Of a DNA stretch of 64,000 bases, positions 1 to 9,455 are shown piece by piece; the stretch's first letter is position 1; every line of letters begins with the position of its first letter. The DNA comes from Rhodococcus sp. HNM0563 (GTDB taxonomy: Bacteria; Actinomycetota; Actinomycetes; Mycobacteriales; Mycobacteriaceae). The notes under the pieces were generated by a model. That model was given only the letters and a program-made list of their open reading frames with translations. It ran no database searches and was not told the origin of the DNA. A program made the translations under genes and the position numbers. Location of the stretch: assembly GCF_012726195.1 (NCBI RefSeq), contig NZ_JAASAF010000011.1, positions 62,001 through 126,000 on the forward strand, in the 5' to 3' direction.

Positions 1-1917
1 ATGAAGAACGTCGCCACCGTCGGCAAGGTGCTGTCCACCAAAGCCGACTGGGGAAAGAAGTACGCGCGCATCGAGATCGGCGCCGGCAGCTACCGGGTCA
101 CGTCGATGCAGTTCCAGCAGCCCTGGCTGGCGCAACGCTTCCGTCGTGACGACCTCGTGCTGATGTGGGGTGACGTCACCGAATGGGAAGGGTTCATCCA
201 GATGGGCGGCGCGCTGATCGCGCCGATGCGCGATGCCACCGCCCCGTTCGTGCCGGTGTACCCGCAGTCCGACAAGTACCAGGTCTCGACGTGGACGCTG
301 CACCGCGCCGCGCTCGACGCGCTGCGCCGCCTGCCCGCGCTCGACGATCCGCTGCCGGAGCAGATCCGCACCGCCCGCCAGCTGCCGGGCCGCCTCGAGG
401 CGCTGCGTGCCGTGCACGTCCCGGACAACGCCGCCGACGCCACCTCGGGCAGGGACCGTCTCGCCTACGACGAGCTGCTACGGATGCAGTTGGCGATGGG
501 CGTGCAGCGCAACGCCGCCCGGCAGCGGCCCGCGGTCGTGCACGCACCGACCGGCCGACTGACCCGCCCGTGGCTTCAGTCGCTGCCGTGGCCGCTGACC
601 GGCGCCCAGACCCGCGTCCTCAAGGAGATCGCCGTCGATCTGCGGGCGCCGTCGCCGATGAAGCGGCTCCTGCAGGGAGACGTAGGTAGCGGAAAGACTG
701 CCACGGCCATCGGTGCCATGCTCATGGCGGTCGAAGGCGGCCACCAGGCAGCCCTGATGGCTCCCATCGGCGTTCTCGTCCAGCAGCACTACGAGGAAAT
801 CGCCGAAACCTGCGAGCATCTCGGTCTGCGTGCTGTCCTCGTCCCGGGGAAGAACAAGCCGAAGGCCCGGCGCGAGGCGCTCGCCGGCCTCGCTTCGGGA
901 GAGATCCACATCGCGGTCGGCACCACCAGCCTGCTGTCCGACGACGTCCAGTTCAAGAGCCTCGGACTCGCGGTGATCGACGAGCAGCATCGGTTCGGCG
1001 TGAACCAGCGTGCCGCGTTGCTCGCCAAGGGCCCCGGCGGTGCGATCGCCGACGAACTCGGCGCCACCGCCACACCCATCCCGCGTACCGCGGCGATGAC
1101 CCAGTTCGGTGACGTCGACATCTCCATCCTCGACGAGCTGCCCCCGGGCCGGACCCCGATCAAGACCCGGTGGGAACCGGTGGTCCCCCTGGACGACCCG
1201 ACCCACGAGCACTGGGCGTTCGTCCGATCCCAAATCGCCGAGGGCAGGCAGGCGTTCGTGGTGTGCCCGCTCGTCGCCGAGCCGGAAACGAAGGCAGGCC
1301 AGGAATCCGAAGCGCAGTCCGCGGCCGCCATGGAAACAGCGGCGGCACTCACGGACGGTGCCCTCGCAGGACTGCGGATCGCGGTGGTCACCGGCCGGCA
1401 GAAGCCCGCCGACCGCGCCGAGACTATGCACGCCTTCAGCATCGGAGAACTCGACGTGCTCGTGGCGACCACGGTGATCGAGGTGGGGGTGTCGGTGCCG
1501 AACGCCACCACCATCACCATCCTCGACGCCGGCAACTTCGGTCTCGCACAGCTCCACCAGCTCCGCGGCCGCGTCGGACGAGGTAAGCACCCCGGGTTCT
1601 GCGTCCTCACCGGTGAGGTGTCCGACATCGGGCAGGCGCGCATGGACGCGATGTGCGAGACCACGGACGGCTTCAAGCTAGCCAACGTCGACCTCGAGCT
1701 CCGCGGCCCCGGCGCACTCGCGGGCACCGCCCAGGCCGGGCACCGCGCCGGGCTGCTCGTCGCGGACCTGCTCGCCGACGCCGAGCTGATGCACGCCGCC
1801 CGCGCGGACGCGCAGCAGATGCTCGCGGCCGACCCGCAGCTCCTCCGCCGTCCGACCCTGCGCGCCGAAGTCGAACGCGCCTTGGGGGAGGACGCCCACT
1901 ACCTGCGGCGAAGTTGA
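1..1917 (+). CDS. RecG-like superfamily 2 ATP-dependent DNA helicase
   Basis: Branch-migrating DNA helicase of the RecG family, expected to remodel stalled forks or recombination intermediates in the cytoplasm. An N-terminal OB-fold (wedge) region is followed by helicase motifs: Walker A GDVGSGKT at about residues 226-233, DEQH at 327-330, the GATATPIPRT motif III and QLRGRVGRG motif VI. Only the TRG-like C-terminal segment follows. At 638 aa it is shorter than chromosomal RecG (about 700-750 aa), mostly at the N-terminus. The ATG is the first base of the window, so the true start could lie upstream. It converges with the next minus-strand gene, 3 bp away. A plasmid or phage-borne RecG paralogue is the likeliest reading. 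Confidence 0.85.
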   Translation: MKNVATVGKVLSTKADWGKKYARIEIGAGSYRVTSMQFQQPWLAQRFRRDDLVLMWGDVTEWEGFIQMGGALIAPMRDATAPFVPVYPQSDKYQVSTWTLHRAALDALRRLPALDDPLPEQIRTARQLPGRLEALRAVHVPDNAADATSGRDRLAYDELLRMQLAMGVQRNAARQRPAVVHAPTGRLTRPWLQSLPWPLTGAQTRVLKEIAVDLRAPSPMKRLLQGDVGSGKTATAIGAMLMAVEGGHQAALMAPIGVLVQQHYEEIAETCEHLGLRAVLVPGKNKPKARREALAGLASGEIHIAVGTTSLLSDDVQFKSLGLAVIDEQHRFGVNQRAALLAKGPGGAIADELGATATPIPRTAAMTQFGDVDISILDELPPGRTPIKTRWEPVVPLDDPTHEHWAFVRSQIAEGRQAFVVCPLVAEPETKAGQESEAQSAAAMETAAALTDGALAGLRIAVVTGRQKPADRAETMHAFSIGELDVLVATTVIEVGVSVPNATTITILDAGNFGLAQLHQLRGRVGRGKHPGFCVLTGEVSDIGQARMDAMCETTDGFKLANVDLELRGPGALAGTAQAGHRAGLLVADLLADAELMHAARADAQQMLAADPQLLRRPTLRAEVERALGEDAHYLRRS

Positions 1918-1920
1918 GCG

Positions 1921-2202
1921 CTATGCGGGGACGACATCGGCGGTCCATGACGGGTAGCCGGTGAGGTCCGTGCTGCACCACCATTGCCCGTCGCGCCGGT
2001 AACTGTTCGCGGCCAGGACGTCGTCGGCGAGCTGCTGGCCCCAGGTCGTGTTCTGGTGGTCGCTCACGGGGATCTCCCGCTCCCAGGCGGGAGGATCATT
2101 CGGGTGGCTGTCGGCGTCCACCGCGGTCAGATCGATCGTGTTGTCGCACGTACTCGGGTGCATGGCGATGGTGGCGGTGATCAGCAGCGACGTGTCGTGC
2201 AT
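1921..2202 (-). CDS. hypothetical protein, 93 aa
   Basis: No family is recognised. It encodes a small soluble, Asp- and Trp-containing protein with no signal peptide or membrane segment. The ATG at 2202 is preceded by a strong copy of the window-wide ECF-like promoter on the minus strand (TGAAACA, 18 bp, TAACGTG; 2238-2269). The -10 lies 35 bp upstream of the start, as in the other promoter-linked genes, which supports this being a real gene despite its size. It converges with the RecG-like gene. Confidence 0.6.
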   Translation of the reverse strand: MHDTSLLITATIAMHPSTCDNTIDLTAVDADSHPNDPPAWEREIPVSDHQNTTWGQQLADDVLAANSYRRDGQWWCSTDLTGYPSWTADVVPA

Positions 2203-2237
2203 GGCGCATCCTCTGGTTCGGATCGGTTGATGCGCAG

Positions 2238-2269
2238 CACGTTACGAACGGAAAGTGCGGGTTGTTTCA
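2238..2269 (-). promoter_or_regulatory. ECF-like promoter for the 93-aa gene
   Basis: On the minus strand the -35 is TGAAACA (2263-2269), the spacer is 18 bp and the -10 is TAACGTG (2238-2244), with GTTCG just before it. This matches the motif seen throughout the window. Confidence 0.65.
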
Positions 2270-2289
2270 GCCGCGGATCGGCGCTTAGA

Positions 2290-2390
2290 GCTGTCCACCA
2301 GGCTCGCGCACAGGCCCAGGCCAGGCGGGGTCGCGACCTAGCGGCCACTCGGTCTTCGGTGCAACACCACCCATCCAGCGAAGGCAATCT
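2290..2390 (+). promoter_or_regulatory. GCTGTCC box and weak TGCAACA promoter
   Basis: GCTGTCC at 2290-2296 is followed 70 bp later by TGCAACA (2360-2366), the arrangement seen before many genes here. The -10 region (GCAATCT, 2384-2390) is a poor match and lies 73 bp from the next start, so activity is uncertain. Confidence 0.3.
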
Positions 2391-2463
2391 GTTGCCACGA
2401 AACAGGACATGATGCCCCGGCCATCCGGGCTGGGGCCCGACCCTCGAAAGGGGGGAGTGCGGC

Positions 2464-2814
2464 ATGCGCACTCGTACTGTTTCCTCTCTTCACCTGTGCC
2501 CGTCTTGCGGACACGGAATCGTTCGTGCCCGCTCGCTCACGGCACGGGAGATCACCGACGGCGCACCTCAGGACAACCTGGCGGTCATCGGGTGCTGCGC
2601 CACCCACAGTGATCCGGCCATCGTCGCCGTGTACGTCCCGGCTGCGACGGTCGCTACGTGGCCGGTGATCACCGCCGACACCGCGATCGACTCGTTCTGC
2701 CCCGACTGCGGCGACACCGCGACCGGCTGCAAGTACCTGCAGCGCGAGGTGACGGGGCTTGCCGAGCTCGTGGAAGCGCGGGCACGCGCGGACGAAAAGG
2801 TCGGAATGGACTAG
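2464..2814 (+). CDS. hypothetical zinc-ribbon-like protein, 116 aa
   Basis: Two CxxC pairs (CPSCGH near residue 12 and CPDCGD near residue 80) suggest a single structural zinc site bridging the termini. The enzymatic role is unknown. There is no signal peptide and the C-terminus is charged and helical. The ATG has a strong upstream Shine-Dalgarno stretch (GGGGGGAG). A weak TGCAACA promoter with a GCTGTCC box lies upstream at 2290-2390. It precedes the type I restriction operon but is separated from it by about 390 bp and is probably not part of it. Confidence 0.6.
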   Translation: MRTRTVSSLHLCPSCGHGIVRARSLTAREITDGAPQDNLAVIGCCATHSDPAIVAVYVPAATVATWPVITADTAIDSFCPDCGDTATGCKYLQREVTGLAELVEARARADEKVGMD

Positions 2815-3207
2815 GTTTGGTCGCCGCACGGACGCTGCCCCGCCCATGAAGTACAGGGGCAGGCAGCTCCATGTTGGCGTTGCCCGATGGATCCGCACGA
2901 TCGAGTGCCGCCCACTGGCCGGACAACCAGTGTCGGCTCCTTCGTCCTCCGACACGATCAAGTCCGTGCACGGTCAGCGCAGGCAAGAATGCCCCCCGGT
3001 CCGACAGGCCCACGGAAGTCGATTGCCACAGCGTTGCCAAGCACCGTCGTCGCGCCGCCCTCATGGAACGGGGAGCGCTACAGTGCGCGATGATGTCTCT
3101 CTGACGTACCGGCTGCTACAGGCTGTGTGCCGCCTGTCCGGACGGCGTGCACAGGCTCGCTGCTGGGCGTCTGAATCGGTCGTCGAGTGAGCCTTGTAAG
3201 GAGCGTT
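2815..3207 (+). other. intergenic region before hsdM
   Basis: About 390 bp without a convincing gene. It begins with a modest hairpin (CTGCCCC 2835-2841 with GGGGCAG 2856-2862) that may end transcription of the zinc-ribbon gene. The rest should hold the hsd promoter, but no clear sigma-70 or ECF-like promoter stands out. A TGGAACG at about 3063 has CGAT at the wrong distance. Confidence 0.4.
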
Positions 3208-4953
3208 GTGAGCACCCTCGGTAGCTTCATCTGGTCGATCGCGGACCAACTTCGGGGTCCTTACCGCCCCAACCAGTACGGCAACGTGATCCTCCCGCTC
3301 ACGATCCTGCGCCGCCTCGACTGCATCATCGAACCCGACCGGGAAACGGTGCGCGAACTGGCAGCGAAGTACGACAACCCCAACCGCCTGAAGGTCGAGG
3401 TCAAGAAGGCCACAGGGCGGCCGTTCTACAACACCTCGAACTACTCCTTCGCCAACCTGCTCGCCGACGCCGACGGGCTGGCGGACAACCTGGCCGACTA
3501 CATCGACCGGTTCTCGTCCGACGTTGATGTGTTCGAGTACTTCGACTTCAAAAAAGAAATCCTCGCCCTGGAGAAGGCGGAACTCCTGCGCGAGCTCATC
3601 ACCTCGTTCAAGGCCATCGACCTGCATCCGGATGTCGTCTCGAACGCCGACATGGGCGATGCGTTCGAGTACATCATCCGCAAGTTCAACGAGGCCGCGA
3701 ACGAGACCTCGGGTGATCACTACACCCCGCGGGACGCGATCCGGCTGCTGGTGGACCTGCTCTTCGCCGAGAAAGATGTCGACCTGACCGAGGCCGGCAT
3801 CGTGCGCACCCTGTACGACCCCACGGCGGGCACCGGCGGAATGCTTGCGCTGGCCGAGGAACACCTGCTCACCCAGAACCCGGATGCGAAGCTGAGCCTG
3901 TACGGGCAGGAGTACAACGGGCAGTCGTATGCGATCTGCAAGTCCGATCTGCTCGCCAAGGGGCACGATGCAACGAACATTGCCTTCGGTAACACCCTGA
4001 CCGAGGACGCGTTCACGGGCCGCTACTTTGACTACGGACTTTCGAACCCTCCTTATGGAGTCGACTGGAAGCAATACGTCAAAGCTGTCACGAAAGAACG
4101 CGACGAAGCGGGCCCATACGGCCGGTTCGCGCCCGGCCTCCCGTCGACGTCGGATGGGCAGATGCTCTTCCTGCTCCACCTGGCCCACAAGATGCGCGCC
4201 CCGGAGGACGGCGGTGGCCGCGTCGGCATCGTTATGAACGGCTCGCCGCTCTTCAACGGCGCCGCCGAGTCCGGTCCGTCGAACATCCGTAGGTGGCTGC
4301 TGGAGAACGACCTGGTCGAAGCAATCGTCGCGTTGCCGACCAACATGTTCTTCAACACCGGCATTGCCACCTACATTTGGATCCTCGACAACACCAAGCA
4401 CCCGGACCGCAAGGGCCTTGTCCAGCTCATCGACGGTTCGTCGTTCTGGACGAAGATGCGCAAGAACCTCGGTTCCAAGGGCCGAGAGATCAGTGACGCT
4501 GACCGGGTCCAGGTTGTGAAGCTGTACGCCGAGTTCACCGACGCCGACCCGGACTACTCCAAGGTGTTGCGCAACGATGAGTTCGGCTATTGGACGATCA
4601 CCGTCGAACGTCCCCTGCTCGACGAAGACGGGAATCCCGTCGTCGACCGCAAGGGCAAGCCCAAGGCGGACACGAAGAAGCGTGACACCGAGAACGTGCC
4701 CTTCACCTACGGCGGCGCGACCGCCGGCGCCGCGGGCAAAGCCGAGGTCATCCAGACATACTTCGATGCCGAGGTGAAACCGCACGTCCCCGATGCCTGG
4801 ATCGACTGGGCCAAGACCAAGACCGGCTACGAGATCCCCTTCACCCGCCACTTCTACAAGTACGTCCCACCCCGCCCACTCGCCGAGATCGACGACGACC
4901 TGGAGAAGCAGGTCGCCAAGATCCTCGACCTGCTGCGCGAGGTGGAGGGATGA
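3208..4953 (+). CDS. hsdM: type I restriction-modification system methyltransferase subunit
   Basis: DNA N6-adenine methyltransferase that partners HsdS to modify the recognition site and to form the HsdR2M2S restriction complex. It has the N-terminal helical HsdM domain, SAM motif I DPTAGTGGM at about residues 204-212 and catalytic NPPY at 280-283. The GTG at 3208 is chosen because AAGGAG lies 7 bp upstream; an in-frame GTG at 3187 has no such site. Its stop overlaps hsdS by ATGA, implying coupled translation. At 581 aa it is a normal length for this group. The operon order is M-S-R with no inserted genes, so an active system is likely. Confidence 0.93.
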   Translation: MSTLGSFIWSIADQLRGPYRPNQYGNVILPLTILRRLDCIIEPDRETVRELAAKYDNPNRLKVEVKKATGRPFYNTSNYSFANLLADADGLADNLADYIDRFSSDVDVFEYFDFKKEILALEKAELLRELITSFKAIDLHPDVVSNADMGDAFEYIIRKFNEAANETSGDHYTPRDAIRLLVDLLFAEKDVDLTEAGIVRTLYDPTAGTGGMLALAEEHLLTQNPDAKLSLYGQEYNGQSYAICKSDLLAKGHDATNIAFGNTLTEDAFTGRYFDYGLSNPPYGVDWKQYVKAVTKERDEAGPYGRFAPGLPSTSDGQMLFLLHLAHKMRAPEDGGGRVGIVMNGSPLFNGAAESGPSNIRRWLLENDLVEAIVALPTNMFFNTGIATYIWILDNTKHPDRKGLVQLIDGSSFWTKMRKNLGSKGREISDADRVQVVKLYAEFTDADPDYSKVLRNDEFGYWTITVERPLLDEDGNPVVDRKGKPKADTKKRDTENVPFTYGGATAGAAGKAEVIQTYFDAEVKPHVPDAWIDWAKTKTGYEIPFTRHFYKYVPPRPLAEIDDDLEKQVAKILDLLREVEG

Positions 4954-6155
4954 CAGACTCGGTCCGCCTCAAGTGGCTGCTGACGGAATCCGACGTCCGA
5001 GCGGGGGCCGATGCCGGGGTTCTTCCGCTCTTGTCGGTCTCGATCAGCTGGGGTGTCCGGCGCCGGGAGGCGTCGGACATGACCACACGGGCAGCGTCCG
5101 AGGATCTGTCCAACTACAAGCTCTGCCGCGCAGGCGACCTCGTCATCAACCGGATGCGGGCGTTCCAGGGAGCGCTCGGAATCGCACCGGAGGATGGAGT
5201 CGTTAGCCCGGACTACGCGGTGCTGCGAGTCGACCCGAGGGTCGACAAGCGGTGGCTGAACTACTTCCTCACCAGTGGATTCACTGTGGCGACGATGGCG
5301 AGCCTCGTTCGGGGCATCGGCGGTACCGAGGCTGGGAATGTCCGGACTCCCAGGCTGAACGTCAGCGATCTGCAGTCGATGACCGTTCCCCTCGTGTCGG
5401 CGGACGAGCAGCGCGCCATCGCCGACTACCTCGACCGCGAGACCACCCGCATCGACACGCTCATCGAGGAGCAGCGGCGACTGATCGAGATGCTTCGTGA
5501 ACGTCGCGCATCGGAAATCGCCATGGAATTCACCGAGGCTCGCAGGACTCCACTTCGGCAGGTGCTCGAGTATGCGCAGACAGGTCCCTTCGGTACTCAG
5601 CTGACGGCTGACGAATATGTCGACAACGGCATTCCTGTGATCAACCCGACCCACATTCAGCGAGGAGTCATCATTCCGGATGACTCGATAACCGTGACAT
5701 CGGAGAAAGCAGAGGAACTCGAGCGGTACAGACTTGCTACGGGCGACATCGTGCTTGGGCGCAAGGGTGAGGTCGATAAATCGGCGCTTGTGGACGGACG
5801 AAGCGCAGGCTATGTGTGCGGGTCTGATGGGATGGTCCTGCGCCCGGCTGCAGGGACGGTGCCGGACTATCTGTGGTGGTTTCTCCAGTCGACAGAGGCC
5901 CACAGCCAGCTTGAGTTCTGGTCAGTCGGGGCGACGGTGAGCGGACTTAACCAGACAACGATCCGAAAGGTCCGTCTGCCGCTCCCGGGTGAACAACAGC
6001 AGCGACGAATCGCCAGCTATCTCTACGAAAAGACTGCGAAGATCGACGCGCTCATCAGCGAGACGTTGCTATTCATCGAGCTCTCGCAGGAGCGACGGTC
6101 GGCGTTGATCACGGCCGCAGTGACGGGGCAGATCGATGTTCGGGAGATGGTGTGA
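4950..6155 (+). CDS. hsdS: type I restriction-modification specificity subunit
   Basis: DNA-recognition subunit that sets the bipartite target of the type I complex. Two target-recognition domains are each followed by the conserved helix. The first, near residues 150-185, contains EQRAIADYLDRETTRIDTLI; the second, near 350-400, contains the related EQQQRRIASYLYEKT stretch and ends in the typical GQIDVR. The length (401 aa) is typical. ATG overlaps the hsdM stop (ATGA), and its own stop overlaps the hsdR start. The target sequence cannot be read from the protein. Two intact half-subunits argue against the truncations often seen in phase-variable hsdS loci. Confidence 0.92.
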   Translation: MTDSVRLKWLLTESDVRAGADAGVLPLLSVSISWGVRRREASDMTTRAASEDLSNYKLCRAGDLVINRMRAFQGALGIAPEDGVVSPDYAVLRVDPRVDKRWLNYFLTSGFTVATMASLVRGIGGTEAGNVRTPRLNVSDLQSMTVPLVSADEQRAIADYLDRETTRIDTLIEEQRRLIEMLRERRASEIAMEFTEARRTPLRQVLEYAQTGPFGTQLTADEYVDNGIPVINPTHIQRGVIIPDDSITVTSEKAEELERYRLATGDIVLGRKGEVDKSALVDGRSAGYVCGSDGMVLRPAAGTVPDYLWWFLQSTEAHSQLEFWSVGATVSGLNQTTIRKVRLPLPGEQQQRRIASYLYEKTAKIDALISETLLFIELSQERRSALITAAVTGQIDVREMV

Positions 6156-9100
6156 TGGCCGCTCACAACGAGGTCGTCTTCGAGTCCGAGATCTGCACCT
6201 ACCTGGAGTTCCACGGGTGGCTGTACTCGGCAAACGACGCCGGCTACGACCGGGAGCGGGCGCTGTTCCCCGAGGACCTGTTCGTGTGGCTGCAGGAAAC
6301 GCAGAAGGCGGCGTACCAGAAGGCGTTGAAGGCCGCGGGGTCGCAGGCGAAGTTCCTCGACGTGCTGACCACGGCGCTCGACAAGCCCCTCGAGCACGGT
6401 GGCGGGACGCTGAACATTCTGCGTAGCGGGGTGCAGTACATCGGTGGTGGCCGGTTGAAGATGGCGCAGTTCCGCCCCGAGACCAGCCTGAACGCGACCA
6501 CCACCGCCCAGTATGCGGCGATGCGGGTACGGGTGATGCGGCAGGTGCATTTCTCCACCGCCGATAGGCGCTGCATCGATCTGGTCTTCTTCGTCAACGG
6601 GCTCCCGGTCGCCACCGTGGAGCTCAAGACCGACTTCACCCAGTCCCTGGATGAGGCGATCAACCAGTACCGCACGGACCGACATCCGCTGACCAACGGC
6701 CGGCCCGAGCCGCTGCTCTCGTTCGGGCACCGGGCACTGGTGCACTTCGCGGTCTCCAACGACCTGGCCGCGATGACCACCCGCCTCGAAGGCGAGAAAA
6801 CCCACTTTCTTCCGTTCAACATGGGGCACAAGGGCGGCGCGGGGAACCCGCCGGCCGAGGGCGGGCGCTCGTCGACGGCGTACCTGTGGGAGCGGGTCTG
6901 GGACAAGGACGCCTGGCTCAGCATCATCGGCCGGCTGATGATCGTCGAAACCAAGGAAGAGTGGGATGTCGCGACCGGTACGTCGGTGCGGCGCACGAGC
7001 ATGCTCTTCCCGCGGTTCCACCAGTGGGAGGCCGTGACGAACATCGTCGCCGCGGTCCGCGAGGAAGGCGTGGGGCACCGCTACCTGATCGAACACTCGG
7101 CCGGGTCGGGGAAGACGAACACCATCGCCTGGACCGCGCACCGGCTGGCGCGACTGCACGTGGGCGACGAGAAGGTCTTCGACTCGGTGCTCGTGGTCGT
7201 GGACCGCACCGTGCTCGACGGGCAACTTCAGGACGCGATCCGGCAGATCGACGGGTCGGGGAAGATCGTGGCCACGATCAGCCCGGAAGACGTCCGCAAG
7301 GCGGGCGCGAAGTCGAAATCCGGCCTGCTGGCAACCGCGCTCAAGAACGGTGAGCTGATAATCGCGGTGACGGTGCAGACCTTCCCGTTCGCCCTCGACG
7401 AGATCCGCAAGGACTCGTCATTGAAGGGCCGGCGATTCGCGGTGATCGCGGATGAGGCGCACTCCTCACAGTCCGGCCAAATTTCCTCCAAACTCAAGGC
7501 CGTCCTGACCGCCGAGGAGGTCAAGGACATCGAAGAGGGCGGTGAGGTCGACGTCGAGGCGATCCTGGCCTCGGAGATGACCGAGCGAGCCGAGTCGGAG
7601 AACATCTCCTACCTCGCGTTCACCGCGACACCGAAGAACAAGACCCTGGATCTCTTCGGCCGTAAGAGCCCGGACGGGAAGCCGACCTCGTTCCACCTCT
7701 ACTCGATGCGCCAGGCGATCGAGGAGGGCTACATCCTCGACGTGCTCAAGGGCTATCAAACCTACGACACCGCGCTGAAGATCGCCGGCAAGGCCGAGAG
7801 CGGCGACGGTGGCGAGGTGGAGGAGAGTGCGGCGCGTAAGGGGCTGATGCGGTGGGTGAAGCTGCACCCGACCAACATCAGCCAGAAGGTGCAGATCATC
7901 GTCGAGCACTTCCACGCCAACGTCGCCCACCTGCTCGAGGGCAAAGCGAAGGCGATGGTCGTGACCGACTCCCGCAAGGCTGCGGTGAAGTACAAGAAGG
8001 CGATCGACGCCTACATCACCAAACGAACTGCCATGGACGACTCGTACAACTACCGCACACTGGTCGCCTTCTCCAGCTCGGTGACGATGGACGAGGACGA
8101 GCAGTGGGCTTCGGAGTGGGGACCGCAACCGAGTAAGGACGACGAGTTCACCGAGGCCAACCTGAACCCCGGTGCAGGCTCGGACCTCGCTGCCGCGTTC
8201 AAAGGCACGACCTACACGATCATGCTGGTCGCCAACAAGTTCCAGACCGGGTTCGATCAGCCGTTGCTCTCGGCGATGTACGTCGACAAGAAGCTCTCCG
8301 GGGTCACCGCCGTGCAGACGCTCTCGCGGCTCAACCGCACCCACCGCACCGCGAGCGGGGAGCGCAAGCGCAAGACATTCGTCATCGACTTCGTGAACAA
8401 ACCCGAAGACATCCGGGCGGCGTTCGAGCCGTACTTCACCGGTGCCACCCTGGAGACCGAGACCGACCCGTACGTCGTCGCCCACCTCGCCACCAAGCTC
8501 GCCCAGGCCGGCATCTACACCCCCGAGCAGGTACGCGGGGTCGCCGAACTGTGGGTCACCCGCAAAGGCAACAACGCGCTCTCGGCCGCGATCAGCCCGG
8601 CCAAGCACGACTTCCAGCGCCGCTACGCAGCGGCGCTCGAGGCCGACGACAAAGTCACCCTCAACACCCTCGACCTGTTCCGCAAGGACGTCTCCACCTA
8701 CGTCCGGCTCTACGACTTCATGAGCCAGATCGTCGACTACGGCGACCCGTACATGGAGATGCTGTCGATCTTCCTGCGGCTGCTTGAGCGGGTGATCGCG
8801 GACTCGTCCTGGGCAGCGGAGGTAGACCTGTCCGATGTGGTCCTGGTCGGGGTCAAGCACAACAAGGCGGCCGCGGTCGACATCTCGCTCACCGGGGATG
8901 GTCAACTCAAGGGCATCAGCGGCGCCGGCACCGGCACCCGGAAGGACCCGAAGTACGTTGCGCTGCAGGTCGTCATCGACAAGATGAACGACCTCTTCGG
9001 CGCCGAAGCGTTCACCGAGTCCCAAGTCCGGGAGTTCGTGCAGGGCCTGGTGCAGCGACTGCTCGACTACCCGGACCTGGTCAAGCAGACCGCGGTGAAC

Positions 9101-9289
9101 TCGAAGAAGCAGTTCATGGAATCGCAGGACTTCCAGTCGGCGGTGACCGAGGCGGTCGTCGACAACCAGGAGGCCCACAACACCATGGCCGACTACTTCT
9201 TCAGCGACGGCCCCGCCATCAGCGCCGTCATCGTGGCACTCGCGGATGCGTTCTACGAGGCAGCGATCGATCAGCAGACGCAGGTGTAG
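6155..9289 (+). CDS. hsdR: type I restriction endonuclease subunit
   Basis: Motor and nuclease subunit that translocates DNA and cleaves unmodified DNA far from the target. The N-terminal PD-(D/E)XK nuclease is visible as Asp142 and E156-L-K158. The helicase core has Walker A SAGSGKT (315-321), DEAH (433-436) and the motif III region FTATPKN. A long C-terminal helical region contacts HsdM. The ATG at 6155 follows GGGAG by 7 bp; a GTG at 6152 is an alternative. The length of 1044 aa is normal. The hsdS stop overlaps the start (TGATG), completing one operon. It ends just before the separate mIHF gene. Confidence 0.93.
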   Translation: MAAHNEVVFESEICTYLEFHGWLYSANDAGYDRERALFPEDLFVWLQETQKAAYQKALKAAGSQAKFLDVLTTALDKPLEHGGGTLNILRSGVQYIGGGRLKMAQFRPETSLNATTTAQYAAMRVRVMRQVHFSTADRRCIDLVFFVNGLPVATVELKTDFTQSLDEAINQYRTDRHPLTNGRPEPLLSFGHRALVHFAVSNDLAAMTTRLEGEKTHFLPFNMGHKGGAGNPPAEGGRSSTAYLWERVWDKDAWLSIIGRLMIVETKEEWDVATGTSVRRTSMLFPRFHQWEAVTNIVAAVREEGVGHRYLIEHSAGSGKTNTIAWTAHRLARLHVGDEKVFDSVLVVVDRTVLDGQLQDAIRQIDGSGKIVATISPEDVRKAGAKSKSGLLATALKNGELIIAVTVQTFPFALDEIRKDSSLKGRRFAVIADEAHSSQSGQISSKLKAVLTAEEVKDIEEGGEVDVEAILASEMTERAESENISYLAFTATPKNKTLDLFGRKSPDGKPTSFHLYSMRQAIEEGYILDVLKGYQTYDTALKIAGKAESGDGGEVEESAARKGLMRWVKLHPTNISQKVQIIVEHFHANVAHLLEGKAKAMVVTDSRKAAVKYKKAIDAYITKRTAMDDSYNYRTLVAFSSSVTMDEDEQWASEWGPQPSKDDEFTEANLNPGAGSDLAAAFKGTTYTIMLVANKFQTGFDQPLLSAMYVDKKLSGVTAVQTLSRLNRTHRTASGERKRKTFVIDFVNKPEDIRAAFEPYFTGATLETETDPYVVAHLATKLAQAGIYTPEQVRGVAELWVTRKGNNALSAAISPAKHDFQRRYAAALEADDKVTLNTLDLFRKDVSTYVRLYDFMSQIVDYGDPYMEMLSIFLRLLERVIADSSWAAEVDLSDVVLVGVKHNKAAAVDISLTGDGQLKGISGAGTGTRKDPKYVALQVVIDKMNDLFGAEAFTESQVREFVQGLVQRLLDYPDLVKQTAVNSKKQFMESQDFQSAVTEAVVDNQEAHNTMADYFFSDGPAISAVIVALADAFYEAAIDQQTQV

Positions 9290-9455
9290 AGGGGCCCGAC
9301 CCTGCACGGTCCCATGCGGGTCAGGCGAAACGGTGGCAGTGCCGCTGATTCGGTGTGGTGGGCGCGTTGGGTGGAGAAGTCGAACGGCAGGATCTGCGTG
9401 CAGTTGCCGCACCCCCGGCGGCACAACCGAATCGACTACCTCGAGGAGAACACCG

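Noticed and set aside
3063-3093. ECF-like promoter before hsdM
   Set aside because: TGGAACG is present, but the CGAT follows at the wrong spacing and the -10 is about 120 bp from the start codon.
3061-4851. 596-aa minus-strand open frame opposite hsdM
   Set aside because: Val/Gly/Asp-rich, no motifs; the plus-strand methyltransferase motifs are unambiguous.
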